Source: Valencia hispanica (lineage: Eukaryota; Chordata; Actinopteri; Cyprinodontiformes; Valenciidae). From it: a DNA stretch of 64,000 bases. A program made the translations under genes and the position numbers. Below the pieces are notes generated by a model. That model saw nothing but the letters and a program-made list of their open reading frames with translations. It was not told the DNA's origin and searched no databases. The stretch is taken from contig OY747710.1 of NCBI GenBank assembly GCA_963556495.2, positions 23,439,500 to 23,503,499 of the forward strand, given 5' to 3'. This document shows, one piece after another, positions 33,392 to 44,399 of the stretch. How positions within the stretch are numbered: the stretch's first letter is position 1; each line of letters opens with the position of its first letter.

Positions 33392-36300
33392 TCATATATG
33401 CAAAGGCTTATAGGAGGGCGAAGTTTGGCTGGTGGAGGCAAATTTCCAGAAAAGATACAATCTGATCAGGCTGGTGAAGATTCCTGGTGTGTTTGGAACC
33501 TGGAACCAACAAAGGCAACATCAAAGGAAATACACAGATCAACTTCACTTATTTTTTGGCTCAAAATTAGGATGAACACTGGATATGTTCAGGGTTTTAC
33601 CATAATATAGTAGTCGTTCAGCTGCAGGCCATAAAGAACCCAGGCAGTTGAAGTGAAGAAGGTGGCTACAGTCAGAGGGAAGGACAAGACCTGCACGTTA
33701 CCACTGCGAATTATTGCTACCTGGAAACAAGAACAGAAAACGGAGGCAAAACTGTTTAAAATGTTAAAGTTGTCGGTGAAAATGGGTCATATGAAACCTA
33801 TTGACTGGGAAATTCCAGTAAGTCTGTAGTTATTTTCTTGTACCACCATTTTGATACATCTTAAAACCACATCTGCTATAAGACTTGACCGTTATGGTTC
33901 ATAGGCACTGCTGATTGGTTAAAGGATTTCATTTAACTATGCAGTCTTCTTTAAAGTTTACATATCCAAAATATAGCTGAAATAAAAAAATTCATAGAAA
34001 GGTGCATTGAAGTTGGGCTTCTGAGTGTGAAAGTCAAACCAACACAAACACAAAGGTTTCAAGGTCAGGAATCAAACCCAAAAGCTGCCTTGAGAACCAA
34101 CAGCCTCCATATATGGGGCGCCCATTCTACCTACCTTTATTAGCACTTCTAACTACTGGCATCATATTTAATCTTTTATACACAGTATTATAAAACCTCT
34201 TCTAAATATATTGCTAAAAAAAAGTGTAACACACAATAAAATACATCCATACTAGCTTGCATTGACAATAGTAGTTGACCTGCTTACTGAGCATATTGAT
34301 TAGCTAATCTGTTGGTTTTCCTACATAGATTTTGGGAACAGTTAAATTGGGTTGGATGTTATACTACTAATACGTACATTTGAAACACTTTCTGACAGCA
34401 ACTTATCTGATTCACCGCTTTACTGGATGATGACAAAATTTCACCACGTCACGTTTCTTTTGATGATTGATGGCAGAGGTGGGTAGTAGATAAACTTACT
34501 CAGTTCACTCAGAAAAGAAAAATACTTTTAGAAGTATTTTTACTGCACAACTTTTTACTCTTACATGAGTAACATTATTTTTAGGTAACTACACTTTTTT
34601 GAGTTCAACTTCTGGCTACTCTACTCTGGAGCTGCCACACAGAATGAAGAACACGTTTTACCCAAAAATGTAAGACTACTTGTTTGTACACCATCTTTAT
34701 TGTTCTAATGTTATTTTCTACCTGCTGAGCCTGTTGTCCCATTTGGAGATCAAGTGAATAAACAGTAAACCGTAAATATTCTCACAGGGATCACTTTGTA
34801 ATCTTCTAAACATATATGAACTACCTCCTGAAAATAATGCCGTGATCTATTTTTTTATTTTATCATTCTGAGCATCAGAATCTGAACATAGTTTTATACT
34901 TTTTATAAATTAAAATCAGATTAAACTCAAGTACTCACTACTTAAGTGGCCTTTATACAAAAATTTTAAATCTTACTTGAGAAATGTTGTCTTATTTCTA
35001 CTTGAGTAAAAGTATACTGAAGTAGTGCTACTCTTGAGAACACTTGGTTACTCTACCCACCTGTGGTTGGGAGTTTCGTACTCTCCTTCTTTGCCAATTC
35101 ATACTCACCAGGGGGAAGGCTGGTAACCTGCCCCAACAGCCAATGACCGAAAGTAATTGTCTATATTTTCACTCATAGCTTGCTGTAAAAATCACAATAG
35201 TAACTGGTAGCAAGTTGTACCCCCTTTCTCTGTAGATCCATGTGAATTCAAACATTCCTGTAATTGTGGTCCATATCAAGATTTTAAAAAAATACAAACA
35301 GTTTTTGCCAAAATTTTACAATGCTAAAGCTTTTTTTTGAAAAACATTTTAAGCTGTAAGGTTTTGATAACTTTATTTTACTATATTTTCAGTCACTTCA
35401 ATAGAGACCTGAACTAGCAGGTCTGTAACTACCCTTCTTTACTTCAACTTCTTTTTTATATTCCCTTTCAAAACCTTTTGAATGAATTAAAGAAATAGCT
35501 TAATTGTCTGTTCATAATTAACTTTAATCCTCCTCTATATGTGCAATTTTACCACATTTCAAGGCTCAGTAACAAACATATTGGGTTGACTCCATCACTG
35601 CTAACAGTTTCAAAGGATAAACAAAAGTTAATGCTTGTGAAATTTCCTGTCTCTTTGATGTCATTGTATCGCCCTATAATCTTAGGATTAGAGAGGTTTA
35701 GATTTAAAGAAAAGCGTGGTGTCCGTATTATTAGAGTAGAGCATCGGGAAAAAGCAGAACGTAACCAAGTGGACGAAACACCAAAACAGAGGAGACTCAG
35801 CACAACAGGAAGACAGATGAAGGAATAAAGGCAGGAAACTGACTGGCGCTCATTTCAGAGCTCAGACGCAGATGGATGGAAGGAAACAAACAGGATGGAG
35901 GACAGAACCATTAGATGATATGAAGTGACAAAAGGAAGAGGAAAGAGAGTGGGTGATTTATTCCTTTAATTGTGCAGATGCACACAGGAGCTTAATTTAT
36001 ATCAAGGATAAGAACTGAGTTGAGGCTACCTGGTGCTCATTAAGAAATTTAACAATTCCTTTAGAGAAAAACTTAACATGACCAGTTTATCGAGCAAATT
36101 TTCTTAAACTAAAACTTAAATTTCCATGCTGCACAATCTGAATTTCTTCAGAGTGCATTTTTACCTTTAGAATTACATCGCCAATTAAATCTGCTGTAAA
36201 TTAATATTGGTAAAGTGTTTAGCAGATAGAAATGTTGCAATGGATTTTAAAGTGATCCCTCATGCCTAGCACCATTTCAGTATTCTTCTGTTCTTTGCTT

Positions 36301-38449
36301 GCCTGTGAGGATGATATTATGCTTGGAAATGTGCAATGCCAAAAGGTCTGGGTCACTGTGTCCCCTGGACGAAGCCTTATCTATCTTTCCAAATCTGATG
36401 TTAGAGAGTTTTTATCTTTTCATCCTGATGAAAAAAAAAATGGGAGTAACCACTCACTCTGAAACACACACATGCTTCTCAAAAATCCTAGTATGAAATA
36501 AACTAGCCACACAGGATCCCGTCACATTTATATCAATATTTCTAAAACATTGAAGGGATTTTAGGCAAAAAAGATAACAAGTCTGTCCTGTACCAGGTCT
36601 GTGAGTGGAGACAGGTACATGCTGACGGTGACCACACTGCAGATGAGACCGAGCTGATTGAGTCGAGCCTCTCCCTCCGTTAGAAAGGTGGTGAAGTACA
36701 ACCATCCACAAATCAACACTGCTGCTGCAGCCAGAGTCTGGAGCATCACAAGTCGCTGGATCAGGCACAAAGTCAGAATAAAATTAGCCATGTAAAATGA
36801 TTCTCAAAATCCTCTAAATACAGAGTTGGGTACATCTCAATAAATAAGAATAAGTTTTTATATTAAAGGGAAACTCATATAGATACATTACCCAAAAAGT
36901 GATAGAGTTTAAGAATGTCTTGATGTTTTGATATTTAATGCTTAGTTAATGAAAATTCAAATTCAATTCCTCAGAAAATTTGAATAAATAATGTTATTCA
37001 AAAAGCAATAACAAATTACTTTCAATACCGAAATGTTGACCCTTCTGACATGTATGTGCATGCACTGTACAGTTCATACACTCACTCTTCGATCAAGGCT
37101 CCTTTTGCACTAATTACTGCATGAATGCAGTGTAGCATGGAGGCGTTCAGCCTGTGGCTGAGGTGTTGTGGAAGCCAAGGTTACTTTAATAGCTGCCTTC
37201 AGCTCATCTGCATTGTTGGGTCTGGGTTTCTTTATCTTCCTGTTAACAATACCTCATAGATTCTCTGTGGGGTTTAAGTCAGAAAATTTTACCAGTAAAT
37301 GACTCTATGGTCGCATGAAGTGCGATAAACCTTACTGGAAGATAGCTGCGCTGACTTTGGACTTGATAAAACACAGTGGACAAACATCAGCAGAAGACAT
37401 GTCTCCTTGGAAGTCCAAGCACCTTCAATTCTGCATCTCTCCACTCTTGGAGACCTTGATTTCCAAATGGAAACTATGCATTCATCTGAAAAGACTACTT
37501 TAGACCACCAAGCAATAGCTCAGTCGTTTTTCTCCTATGTCCTGATAAGATCCTTCTCATAATGTCTCTGCTCAGGAATGCTTTAACATATAATACAACC
37601 ATTGTAGCCCATCTCCTGGTCTGTATGTGCTGGTCGAAGACTAATGTCTCACAAATTTTGAATGGGCTTCAAAATACTTACAAGGCTGCAGGTATCCCTG
37701 TTAGTTGTGGAAATTTTGATTAATTTTTTAAAATAAGGGGAACAAAATTCAGTAATTCTATATTTGACAGGCCAATCAACCAAAAATTGGTCATTTCTGA
37801 TCTGTGGTCGACCAATGGGTGAATCTGCAGTAGGTTTCCTGCAGGGTTTTATTTTACACCATGTCTTGTTTTACCTTCTGTTTAGTGTAGAGAAAGTACA
37901 TGACAATGTAGAGGATTTGGAGGAGAGCTCCGATGACATTCACCACGACAATGGTGTGATCCCTCTTCAGGGTGCCATAAAACAGCCAGCCTAAGTTACT
38001 GTGGAAACAGGAGTAATGTGAGATGTGCAGAACTGAGCTGATCTGTAAAGATGATGAAGGAAGGCTCAACAACATCAAAATTACTTTAGGCATGTGGTGA
38101 GGAAGGGCAGAAACTGGATGTTATCTGCACTTTTGGATTCTCGCATCTTCTTAAGGTCGGTCCTAGAAGCACACATGAATAAAAAGACACCAACACTCAT
38201 GCAGTGGATTTCTTTGTAAAATAGTTTTAGTAAAGGTTTAAAGCCTTCACTGATCTAAATCCAGATCAGCAGGTGAAACTAGCTATGATTAAAAAAAATA
38301 ATAATGTCATTTTTAAAATCAATTTGACATCGTCCACCAGGAAAGAAGTACCCTGGGTGGCATTACTGAAGGAAAACTTACAGTCCTGTCGAGAACATCC
38401 CGACTGTGAACACGATGCAGGCCCATGACAGAAGCTGAATCAAATCCAT
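33392..38449 (-). CDS. slc50a1: SWEET1 sugar transporter (solute carrier 50 member 1), complete
   Basis: Six coding exons, listed 5' to 3': 38449-38382, 38162-38085, 37998-37875, 36755-36594, 33720-33601 and 33499-33392 (TGA at 33394-33392). All introns are GT-AG and phases agree at every junction, giving 660 coding bases, 219 residues, against about 221 in human. SWEET1 is a seven-helix facilitative sugar transporter with two three-helix MtN3/saliva repeats. The first repeat shows NIQFLPFLTTCLNNLGWLFY and DHTIVVVNVIGALLQILYIV. The linker and helix 4-5 region shows EARLNQLGLICSV and SMYLSPLTDL. The second repeat shows LSFPLTVATFFTSTAWVLYG and ends TPGIFTSLIRLYLFW. The start MDLIQLLSWACIVF opens directly into helix 1, as in relatives. 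Intron 3 contains a Tc1-like relic and intron 4 a hAT-like MITE. Its nearest recognised upstream gene is efna1, in the same orientation. Confidence 0.97.
34474..35065. mobile_element. hAT-like MITE in slc50a1 intron 4
   Basis: Inverted ends CAGAGGTGGGTAG (34474) and CTACCCACCTGTG (ending 35065) bound 592 bp made of variations on an ACTTTACTC/AAGTATTTTTAC theme, a layout common in fish. No coding capacity. An 8-bp target duplication is not evident. Confidence 0.7.
35066..36593. other. Rest of slc50a1 intron 4, nothing recognised
   Basis: Both strands carry 65-95-codon frames at 35541-35828 without motif. The segment just before exon 4 is ordinary intron. Confidence 0.5.
36822..37705 (-). mobile_element. 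Decayed Tc1/mariner-type transposon in slc50a1 intron 3
   Basis: The block begins near TACATCTCAATAAATAAGAA and contains antisense transposase-like sequence, for example CTCATAGATTCTCTGTGGGG and ACTTGATAAAACACAGTGGA. I recognise these phrases from a common fish Tc1/mariner family, but that is from memory. Frames are heavily interrupted and the inner third appears deleted. Confidence 0.55.
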
Positions 38450-38599
38450 CGAGCGGAGACCAGATATCTAGTGCACCTCTGTGTTACACGCAGGGATTTC
38501 AGCCAAAAATGATCAAATTACAGAATAAACAAACACGGCTGCAGGGAACTACCAGGATGCTCAAACTGGATTTCCGTGTTTGTAATCACTGTTCTCGGT

Positions 38600-38705
38600 G
38601 TTTCTGCCTTCTGATTGGCTTCACGAGCTGAAAGGAGGGGCGGGACTGACAAATGGGGTGCTGAAACGATCGAATACGTCACATGGAACGTCACGCCGCT
38701 GAAAA
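38600..38705 (-). promoter_or_regulatory. slc50a1 proximal promoter region
   Basis: About 165-245 bp upstream of the slc50a1 ATG lie an inverted CCAAT box (ATTGG, 38614-38618), a GC box (GGGGCGGG, 38637-38644) and two ACGTCA/TGACGT half-CRE words (38677-38682 and 38688-38693). There is no obvious TATA box. Composition is locally GC-rich. The cluster suits a broadly expressed CCAAT/GC-box promoter; the transcription start is not resolved. Confidence 0.55.
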
Positions 38706-38984
38706 GTAAAGGTCCTGATCTAGGAGTAGTTGACCGTCGGATACGATCAATGATACAAGTAAACTTTAAATTAAACAGGGAATAACAGATAATACCAACA
38801 ATTTGAACCACAAAATTACAAATTAAGCAACTGACCAATTATAGTACTTTTATTTTTTTAAGTAACCAGATACAGTTTCATATAAAAATCTATGCGTTAT
38901 CATTTCAAAGTCAACTTTAATCAGTGGTTCCCAAACATGAAAATATCTCTGATATCCACTTATGCCAACTGTCTCCAAACACAG

Positions 38985-39226
38985 TGGGTTATGGCAAACC
39001 GATTTAACATTTAATCAACGACCACTCCTATCTATAATTCATTTTTTAGATAGCAATGATATAATTTATCCTAGTAGAAATACATTCTTCCTAGTCAAAA
39101 TTGAAATTAAAGATATCAACAACTGTATTTTTACTAGGAGAAATTATATTTTAGGATATTCATAATTACAATTGTACTAGTAAAAATCAAGTTTGAGACA
39201 TCTCTAAATTCTTAAAAAGTTAAGGT
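38985..39226. repeat. Foldback-family repeat block 1
   Basis: Starts AACCGATTTAACATTTAATC and contains alternating CTAGTA/CTAGG and GATATC words about 20-25 bp apart, separated by AATT- and ATT-rich spacers. Same family as the arms at 39227-39548 and 41907-42195. It sits about 0.5 kb upstream of the slc50a1 start. Confidence 0.8.
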
Positions 39227-42195
39227 AGCCGTTTTAACATTTAATAGGTAAACTGGATATGTATTCCAAATATCTTTAAATCAATTCTTCCTAGTAAGAA
39301 TGAACTTTCCAGATATCCATAATTCAATTTGTCCTAGTACAAATGAACATTTTGCCTATCCAAAATGTCATTCTTTCCAGCACAAATGACGTCACTTTTC
39401 CCATTCATGTGTATGGGGTTTGGAGCTGCTCCTATCAACAAATACATTCTTCCTATCTAGAATTAACATTGTGGATAGGAGGATTTAAATTCTTACTAGG
39501 AGAAATTAATTTTAGATATCTAGAATTCAATTGTTACTAGTACAAACTCTTATTTTAGATAGGAATAATTATCATTCTAGATAAGTAGTCGGCTCTGATA
39601 TCTGTGAACCATCATCAGAAACAGATCGACGGCTGTTAAAAAGGGAGCTGCTCCTGTTTTTATCTTCACACGGTAGGTCTAGACACCCATGTTAACGTGT
39701 GCACAGGCGTGTGTGAGAGCGGGAGAGACAGAAAAGTATTTGTATTCTATTAAAATAACTATTGTGGTGTAATAGTAGCAAGTATGGAAGCAAATACTGC
39801 ATGTAACATAATTCCGATTAAAATGCATTATCAGAAATGCTATTTGAATGATACACATGTGCGTTACATAAGCAAGTTTGTCCTCTATTTTAGTACCAAA
39901 ACTCCTTAATGTTTTTTTTGCACATACATTTATTTGAAGTTGTGTGTATTGTGTTGTCTAGTTAATTATGAACAATTATAAGTGTTATTAAATCTGTTTT
40001 CCATTTTTTAGGTTTCCATCATATGACCTACTGATGTGTTTTTGGGCCTTGCTTCAGGACTCTTTACCATCCATGGTCAGTGTTTAACAAGAAGAAAGAT
40101 GAGTTCTCATGGAATCACATTCTACAGCTCATACCCTGCAAACCTCTGACAAGTTTTTCCTGTTTAAATGACTTTGCGCATTGGTCCATTAGAGTTTTTG
40201 TATATATTTTTTAAAAATGTCTTTGCTCACTTACCTTGTTTAAATACTTCTGTGGTCAGTAAAAGTTGTAATCTGCTTTTGTTTGGTCCCTCATTTTAAG
40301 TCATGTCTCTTATCTTTTAAAATTAAGCATTTAAAACACCAAAAAGCTTTAATCCAAGTCATTTATTACTCATTTAACAAACATTACATCACAAACAACA
40401 GGATAATACAGCAACATTTCACAAACTTTCAAATTTGATTTCCTACACAGTAGCTTAAATTATGTTGTAAGTCATTAATTCGCCAAGAACGCATTGAAGA
40501 AGCAAAAAAACAAATAGTTACTTTTTTTAATAGTTTGCATGACTTTCATATCACGGGGAATTATCTGAATGGATGTCGATCAGGGCATCTGTGTGTGGAC
40601 GGGTTCTGGGGACCATCGATTCTGGTAGAACAGCACACTTCCCCCCTCCACCGGACTGAACATAGAATCAACCAGAGGTAAATCCCCGGAGACATTGTTG
40701 TGATCATGGGAGCTTCGTACACAACAACATACCTGATTCCTTCCGTCAATCTCCTCTCCCTGGGTCTGGATGATATGATGACCATATCATTAACCGGACC
40801 TGGTTTAATACCCTGTATCCAAATAAAAACACGTTTAAGAATCATTCAAGAAATAAACGTTCATAAAAGAAAAGTGTAATAAAAGGCTTGCTACCATGGT
40901 CCTTGATTTATGGCACTTTTGTTCAGTTTCTTTGCAGCTGATCACTGGGGGAAGTGATGTCCTGTCTGGTACAGTAGAGCTGCCACATGATGGCACAAGG
41001 CTGTACCTTCCACACAGGCATCACAGTAGCACCACCAGCTTTGAATCCCTCACCACAATCTGTTACAACACCATATATTTATTAGATTACAACAGCAGCT
41101 TAAGAGAGACAACCTTTAACACACTAAAGTTGGGAACTTTTGTTAGTGAAAATCTCTTAGTGTACTGAAATGTGTAAAGTGAGATTTTGACATAGTATTT
41201 ATAGATGACAATGTATAATAGATCATGATTAACTCATTTCACAAAGTCGTGCTTCTGCGAGAGCCGTTACTTTTATATTCTTTCTGGCACTGACCATGTT
41301 ATTTTACATGTTTTCTCTGGTACCATATGATACATATAGTGTAATGATGGCGTTTATCTGTATCAAATTCACAGCATTGATATGACCAGCAGAAACTTCA
41401 TTTTGGAAAGCAGGAACCTTCTACGTTTTGAACTGTACCTGCAGGATGACGTCTGGCTTTTCCTCATGGACCTGAAGCACTCGGACCGAACCGTGACCTC
41501 TCCTTACTCTCCTGTTTAAAACTGAGATCAACACAGAAGTGAGGCTATTTTATTTCAGAAACACAAAAGACTCGTAATGTGAACCTATCACTGTTAACGT
41601 TGCTTCCTCACAGAGCTTACTTTGCTTATTAAAGCGCTAGCATGTATCAACATTCAGCAGCTCAAGGCAGAAGCTTAACTTACCTTCGTAGTTTGTTTAT
41701 GTAGCTGGACACATAAAATAAAACTTTTGTCTTTTTATGATGCTGGCGTCTTAGATGTGGTCTGGGTAATCCGGTGGACGTTGTTCAGTAACCCGCAGGA
41801 GGTCCTGCAGCGATGGGGTAAAAAACGCCAAAGCTAATGCTAACGTTACTTTGCTCCGGAAGTACTACAGCTGGCTGAAAAGTCCGAAAGCGTCACAGCG
41901 CAGAGTTTGTACTAGTAACAATTGAATTTTTGCTATCTGAAATTAGAATTTCTCCTAGTAAGAATTTAATTCCTCCTATCCACAATGTTAATTCTAGATA
42001 GGAAAAATGTATTTGTGGATAGGAGCAGCTGCAAACCCCATACACATGAATGGGAAAAGTGACGTCATTTGTCATAGGAAGAATTACATTTTAGATATCC
42101 GTAATGTTAATTTCTCCTAGTACAAATTGATTTTTGGATATCTATGATATATATCCGATCTAGTAAATAAAGGTTAAAATCGCCAGCTAAACTGT
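39227..42195. mobile_element. ~3-kb foldback element with ~300-bp inverted arms
   Basis: Left arm 39227-39548 (from AGGTAGCCGTTTTAACATTT to ...TTGTTACTAGTACAAACTC) is matched in inverted orientation by right arm 41907-42195, which ends GGTTAAAATCGCCAGCT. Each arm consists of short units with alternating ACTAGT-like and GATATC-like cores and a shared middle with CATTCATGTGTATGGGGTTT and a perfect TGACGTCA (39388-39395; 42060-42067). The 2.36 kb between the arms is unique in this window and contains splice-like signals on the minus strand. I do not recognise the family or its target duplication. Confidence 0.8.
40555..41880 (-). other. Unidentified spliced-looking unit inside the foldback element
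   Basis: On the minus strand several GT-AG bounded segments occur in order: a first segment ending ACTACGAAG|GTAAGT at about 41686; one of about 75 bp (about 41453-41530) ending ATCCTGCAG|GTACAG; one of about 55 bp starting after TTGTAACAG at about 41061; one (40815-40734) starting after TTTGGATACAG and ending AATCAG|GTATG; and one starting after CTATGTTCAG at about 40660 and ending at the TGA near 40554. Short plausible peptides (VHEEKPDVILQ; GIKPGPVNDMVIISS) can be read, but I could not join them into one frame or recognise a family. It may be a lncRNA, a captured gene fragment or a decayed transposase gene. Confidence 0.3.
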
Positions 42196-42550
42196 TTCTT
42201 TATTTCTTACAAGTATAATTGTAGCCTAATTTATGATATCTTAAAATGTTATTCCTCCTAGTAAAAATCACATTCTTACTAGTCAGAATTTCATTTTCAC
42301 TATCAAGAATACAATTTTGACTAGGAAGAATTACTTTATTGACATCTGAAATGTAATCACAGATAGTCAGTGAATGTCTTTTATGTTAAAATGGCCACCC
42401 AAAGAAACGTCACCAGATATCCTTAATATCTTTATGGATATCTAAAAAGATATTGTTGCTAGTAATAAATGTAATTACTGATATCTCAAAGTGTATTTTA
42501 ACTAGTTAAAAAATTAATTATGGATATCTAAAATAACATTCTTACTAGTA
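42196..42550. repeat. Foldback-family repeat block 2
   Basis: Continues the alternating GATATC / ACTAGT pattern outside the right arm of the 3-kb element, with an internal TTATGTTAAAATGGCC word like the element termini, suggesting one or two further nested copies. Confidence 0.75.
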
Positions 42551-43026
42551 TGGCTAGCCATTTTAACATTTATACGCTGTGTTTGACTATCCGGAATCAA
42601 CATTGTAGATATCAACAATGTCTTTCTGACTAGTCGTAATTACATTTTGGATAGTTGGAATTGTCATTCAAGATATCTGTAACATAATTGTTACTAGTCG
42701 AAACGACAGATGGAGATATCTGTAATTCAGTTTTGACTAGGCAAAACTAAATTACAGATATCTGCAATTGTCATGTAAGATGCATGACGAGTTGAATGTC
42801 ATTTTCAATGATGTCATTGCAGATATCTGTAATTTAGTTTTGCCTAGTCAAAACTGAATTACAGATATCTGTCGTTTCGACTAGTAACAATTACGTTACA
42901 GATATCTTGAATGACAATTCCAACTATCCAAGATGTAACTACGACTAGTCAGAAAGACATTGTTGATCTCTACAATGTTAATTCTGGATAGTCAAACTAG
43001 GCGTTTAAATGTTAAAATGGCTTGCC
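42551..43026. repeat. 476-bp near-perfect palindromic foldback MITE
   Basis: Left arm from 42551 (TGGCTAGCCATTTTAACATT) and right arm ending at 43026 (AAATGTTAAAATGGCTTGCC) pair over about 215 bp with a handful of mismatches and one 6-bp indel, around a loop of about 50 bp near 42770-42820. The arms contain GATATC at about 42611, 42671, 42714, 42758, 42820, 42855 and 42899 and ACTAGT at about 42632, 42694, 42880 and 42943. No coding capacity. Confidence 0.9.
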
Positions 43027-43430
43027 TCCAGAAAGGAGCAATTTCCCATTAACTCCCATGTTAAAAAGGCCAACTTCACAGCAGAAATAAACATGTTTAC
43101 AGCCTGGTTCAAAAAACCATTTTAGGTTTATCGTCATGACAACTCTGAGAGGGGTGAATTTTTTTCTAACTCATCCGTTTAGACATAATTTAATCTTGAA
43201 ATTATGAATAATTAGGGGCGTGTCCTTTTGATTGACAGGTCTCGGATGAGCCGTCAGCGCTAAGGCTGGTGGCTAACGGTGGCTAGTAGCTAGTAGCTTG
43301 CCGCCATAGACTGCTTACCTCCCCTTCTTGGGGAAGACTTTGGCCATTTACTTTCTCTGAACTTGGACATCTGTTGTATCCGCAAACTTTATTAGTGTTT
43401 AGATATAAATCGTGCACTTATTGGACAAAG

Positions 43431-43495
43431 ATGGCTTGCTGTGGTACTGATTGCACTAATAGACCGTCTAAGAAGTCTCTGCTCCATTCTTTTCG
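43431..43495 (+). CDS. THAP-like zinc-finger first exon (partial)
   Basis: ATG at 43431 opens MACCGTDCTNRPSKK... and runs 65 bp to a strong donor, CG|GTAAGTAAAA, at 43496. The Cys pair followed by an NR phrase and a Ser-Phe near residue 20 matches the start of THAP domains (C2CH zinc fingers of P-element/Kolobok-type transposases and their domesticated relatives), whose first exon often ends there. The rest of the domain (His and second Cys) should be in later exons, which I did not find, so this is a remnant or part of an incomplete element. Confidence 0.45.
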
Positions 43496-43845
43496 GTAAG
43501 TAAAATAATATTTCTGTACGTTATTTTTTAGATGAAGCTCCTGTAGCTGAGCCCGTTAATTAGCAAAGTAGCTAGTTAACCACGCTGGGAAACTGCAAAC
43601 TGAACAGGTTAAGATGTTGTGCATTTAAAAAAAGGCTGCTTGGTCGATAAGGCTGCCTGGTCGAACGTGGGTTGAAATGATCACATTTCTTATTTACTTT
43701 ACATGTTGATTTATTCAAACTTCACATAGTTTTAGTAAAAGCCATGGGCAAACAGGGCTTCATGATTTTATTGGACAAAATTATTGAGTTGTGCTCATTT
43801 CACTGTCCAAATAACATATTGATCACTTCGCGGTCAAGACACACA

Positions 43846-43862
43846 CACACACAAATATAGGC

Positions 43863-43950
<88 letters not shown>

Positions 43951-43965
43951 GTGTGTGTGTGTATA
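43846..43965. repeat. Compound CA / TA / TG microsatellite
   Basis: ACACACACAC at about 43840-43852, then about 41 TA units from about 43867 to 43949, then TGTGTGTGTGTG at about 43951-43964. The CA and TG flanks are complementary, so the whole tract is self-complementary. Confidence 0.95.
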
Positions 43966-44399
43966 AAATAAAATTTCCCCAACTAACTCCAGATATAAAT
44001 CAGAGTTTTGTAGCTACATAACAAGTATGATTTGGCTTTGTAGTATTGCAGACACCAAGGTTTATTTTAATATTGAGATGTTGAAGGAATTTATCAAATT
44101 CAAAAATGCAGTTGGGTGATTAATTACTTGGTTGACTTCTTATTTCTTCCCTTGTTATATACTGTTGAAAGAATTTTCAGTCATTATAGAGAATAAAACA
44201 TTTATTGTTTTAAACACAAGATTCTTTAAAAGAAAAGGACACAGATAAAAAAACAAAGGGGGGCCAGAAAGCAAAAGAGACTTATGTACAGTAAAATGGG
44301 GTTGGGGGGGCAGAGTTGTCAACAGTGTTATGGCAACAGATGTAGTTGTTGAAATAAAAAAACTACACCAACAACACATTAGACATAACAATCAGGGCT

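Noticed and set aside
36561..36791. Reading the 76-codon ORF as a separate small membrane protein
   Set aside because: Positions 36755-36594 of it are exon 4 of slc50a1 with proper splice sites; the rest is intron read-through.
37854..38093. Reading the 79-codon ORF as a separate gene
   Set aside because: Positions 37998-37875 are exon 3 of slc50a1; the N-terminal part of the frame is intron.
40561..40845. 94-codon minus-strand ORF inside the foldback element as a protein gene
   Set aside because: It reads across a good acceptor (TTTGGATACAG) and donor (AATCAG|GTATG) and has no family resemblance, so it was treated as part of an unidentified spliced unit instead.
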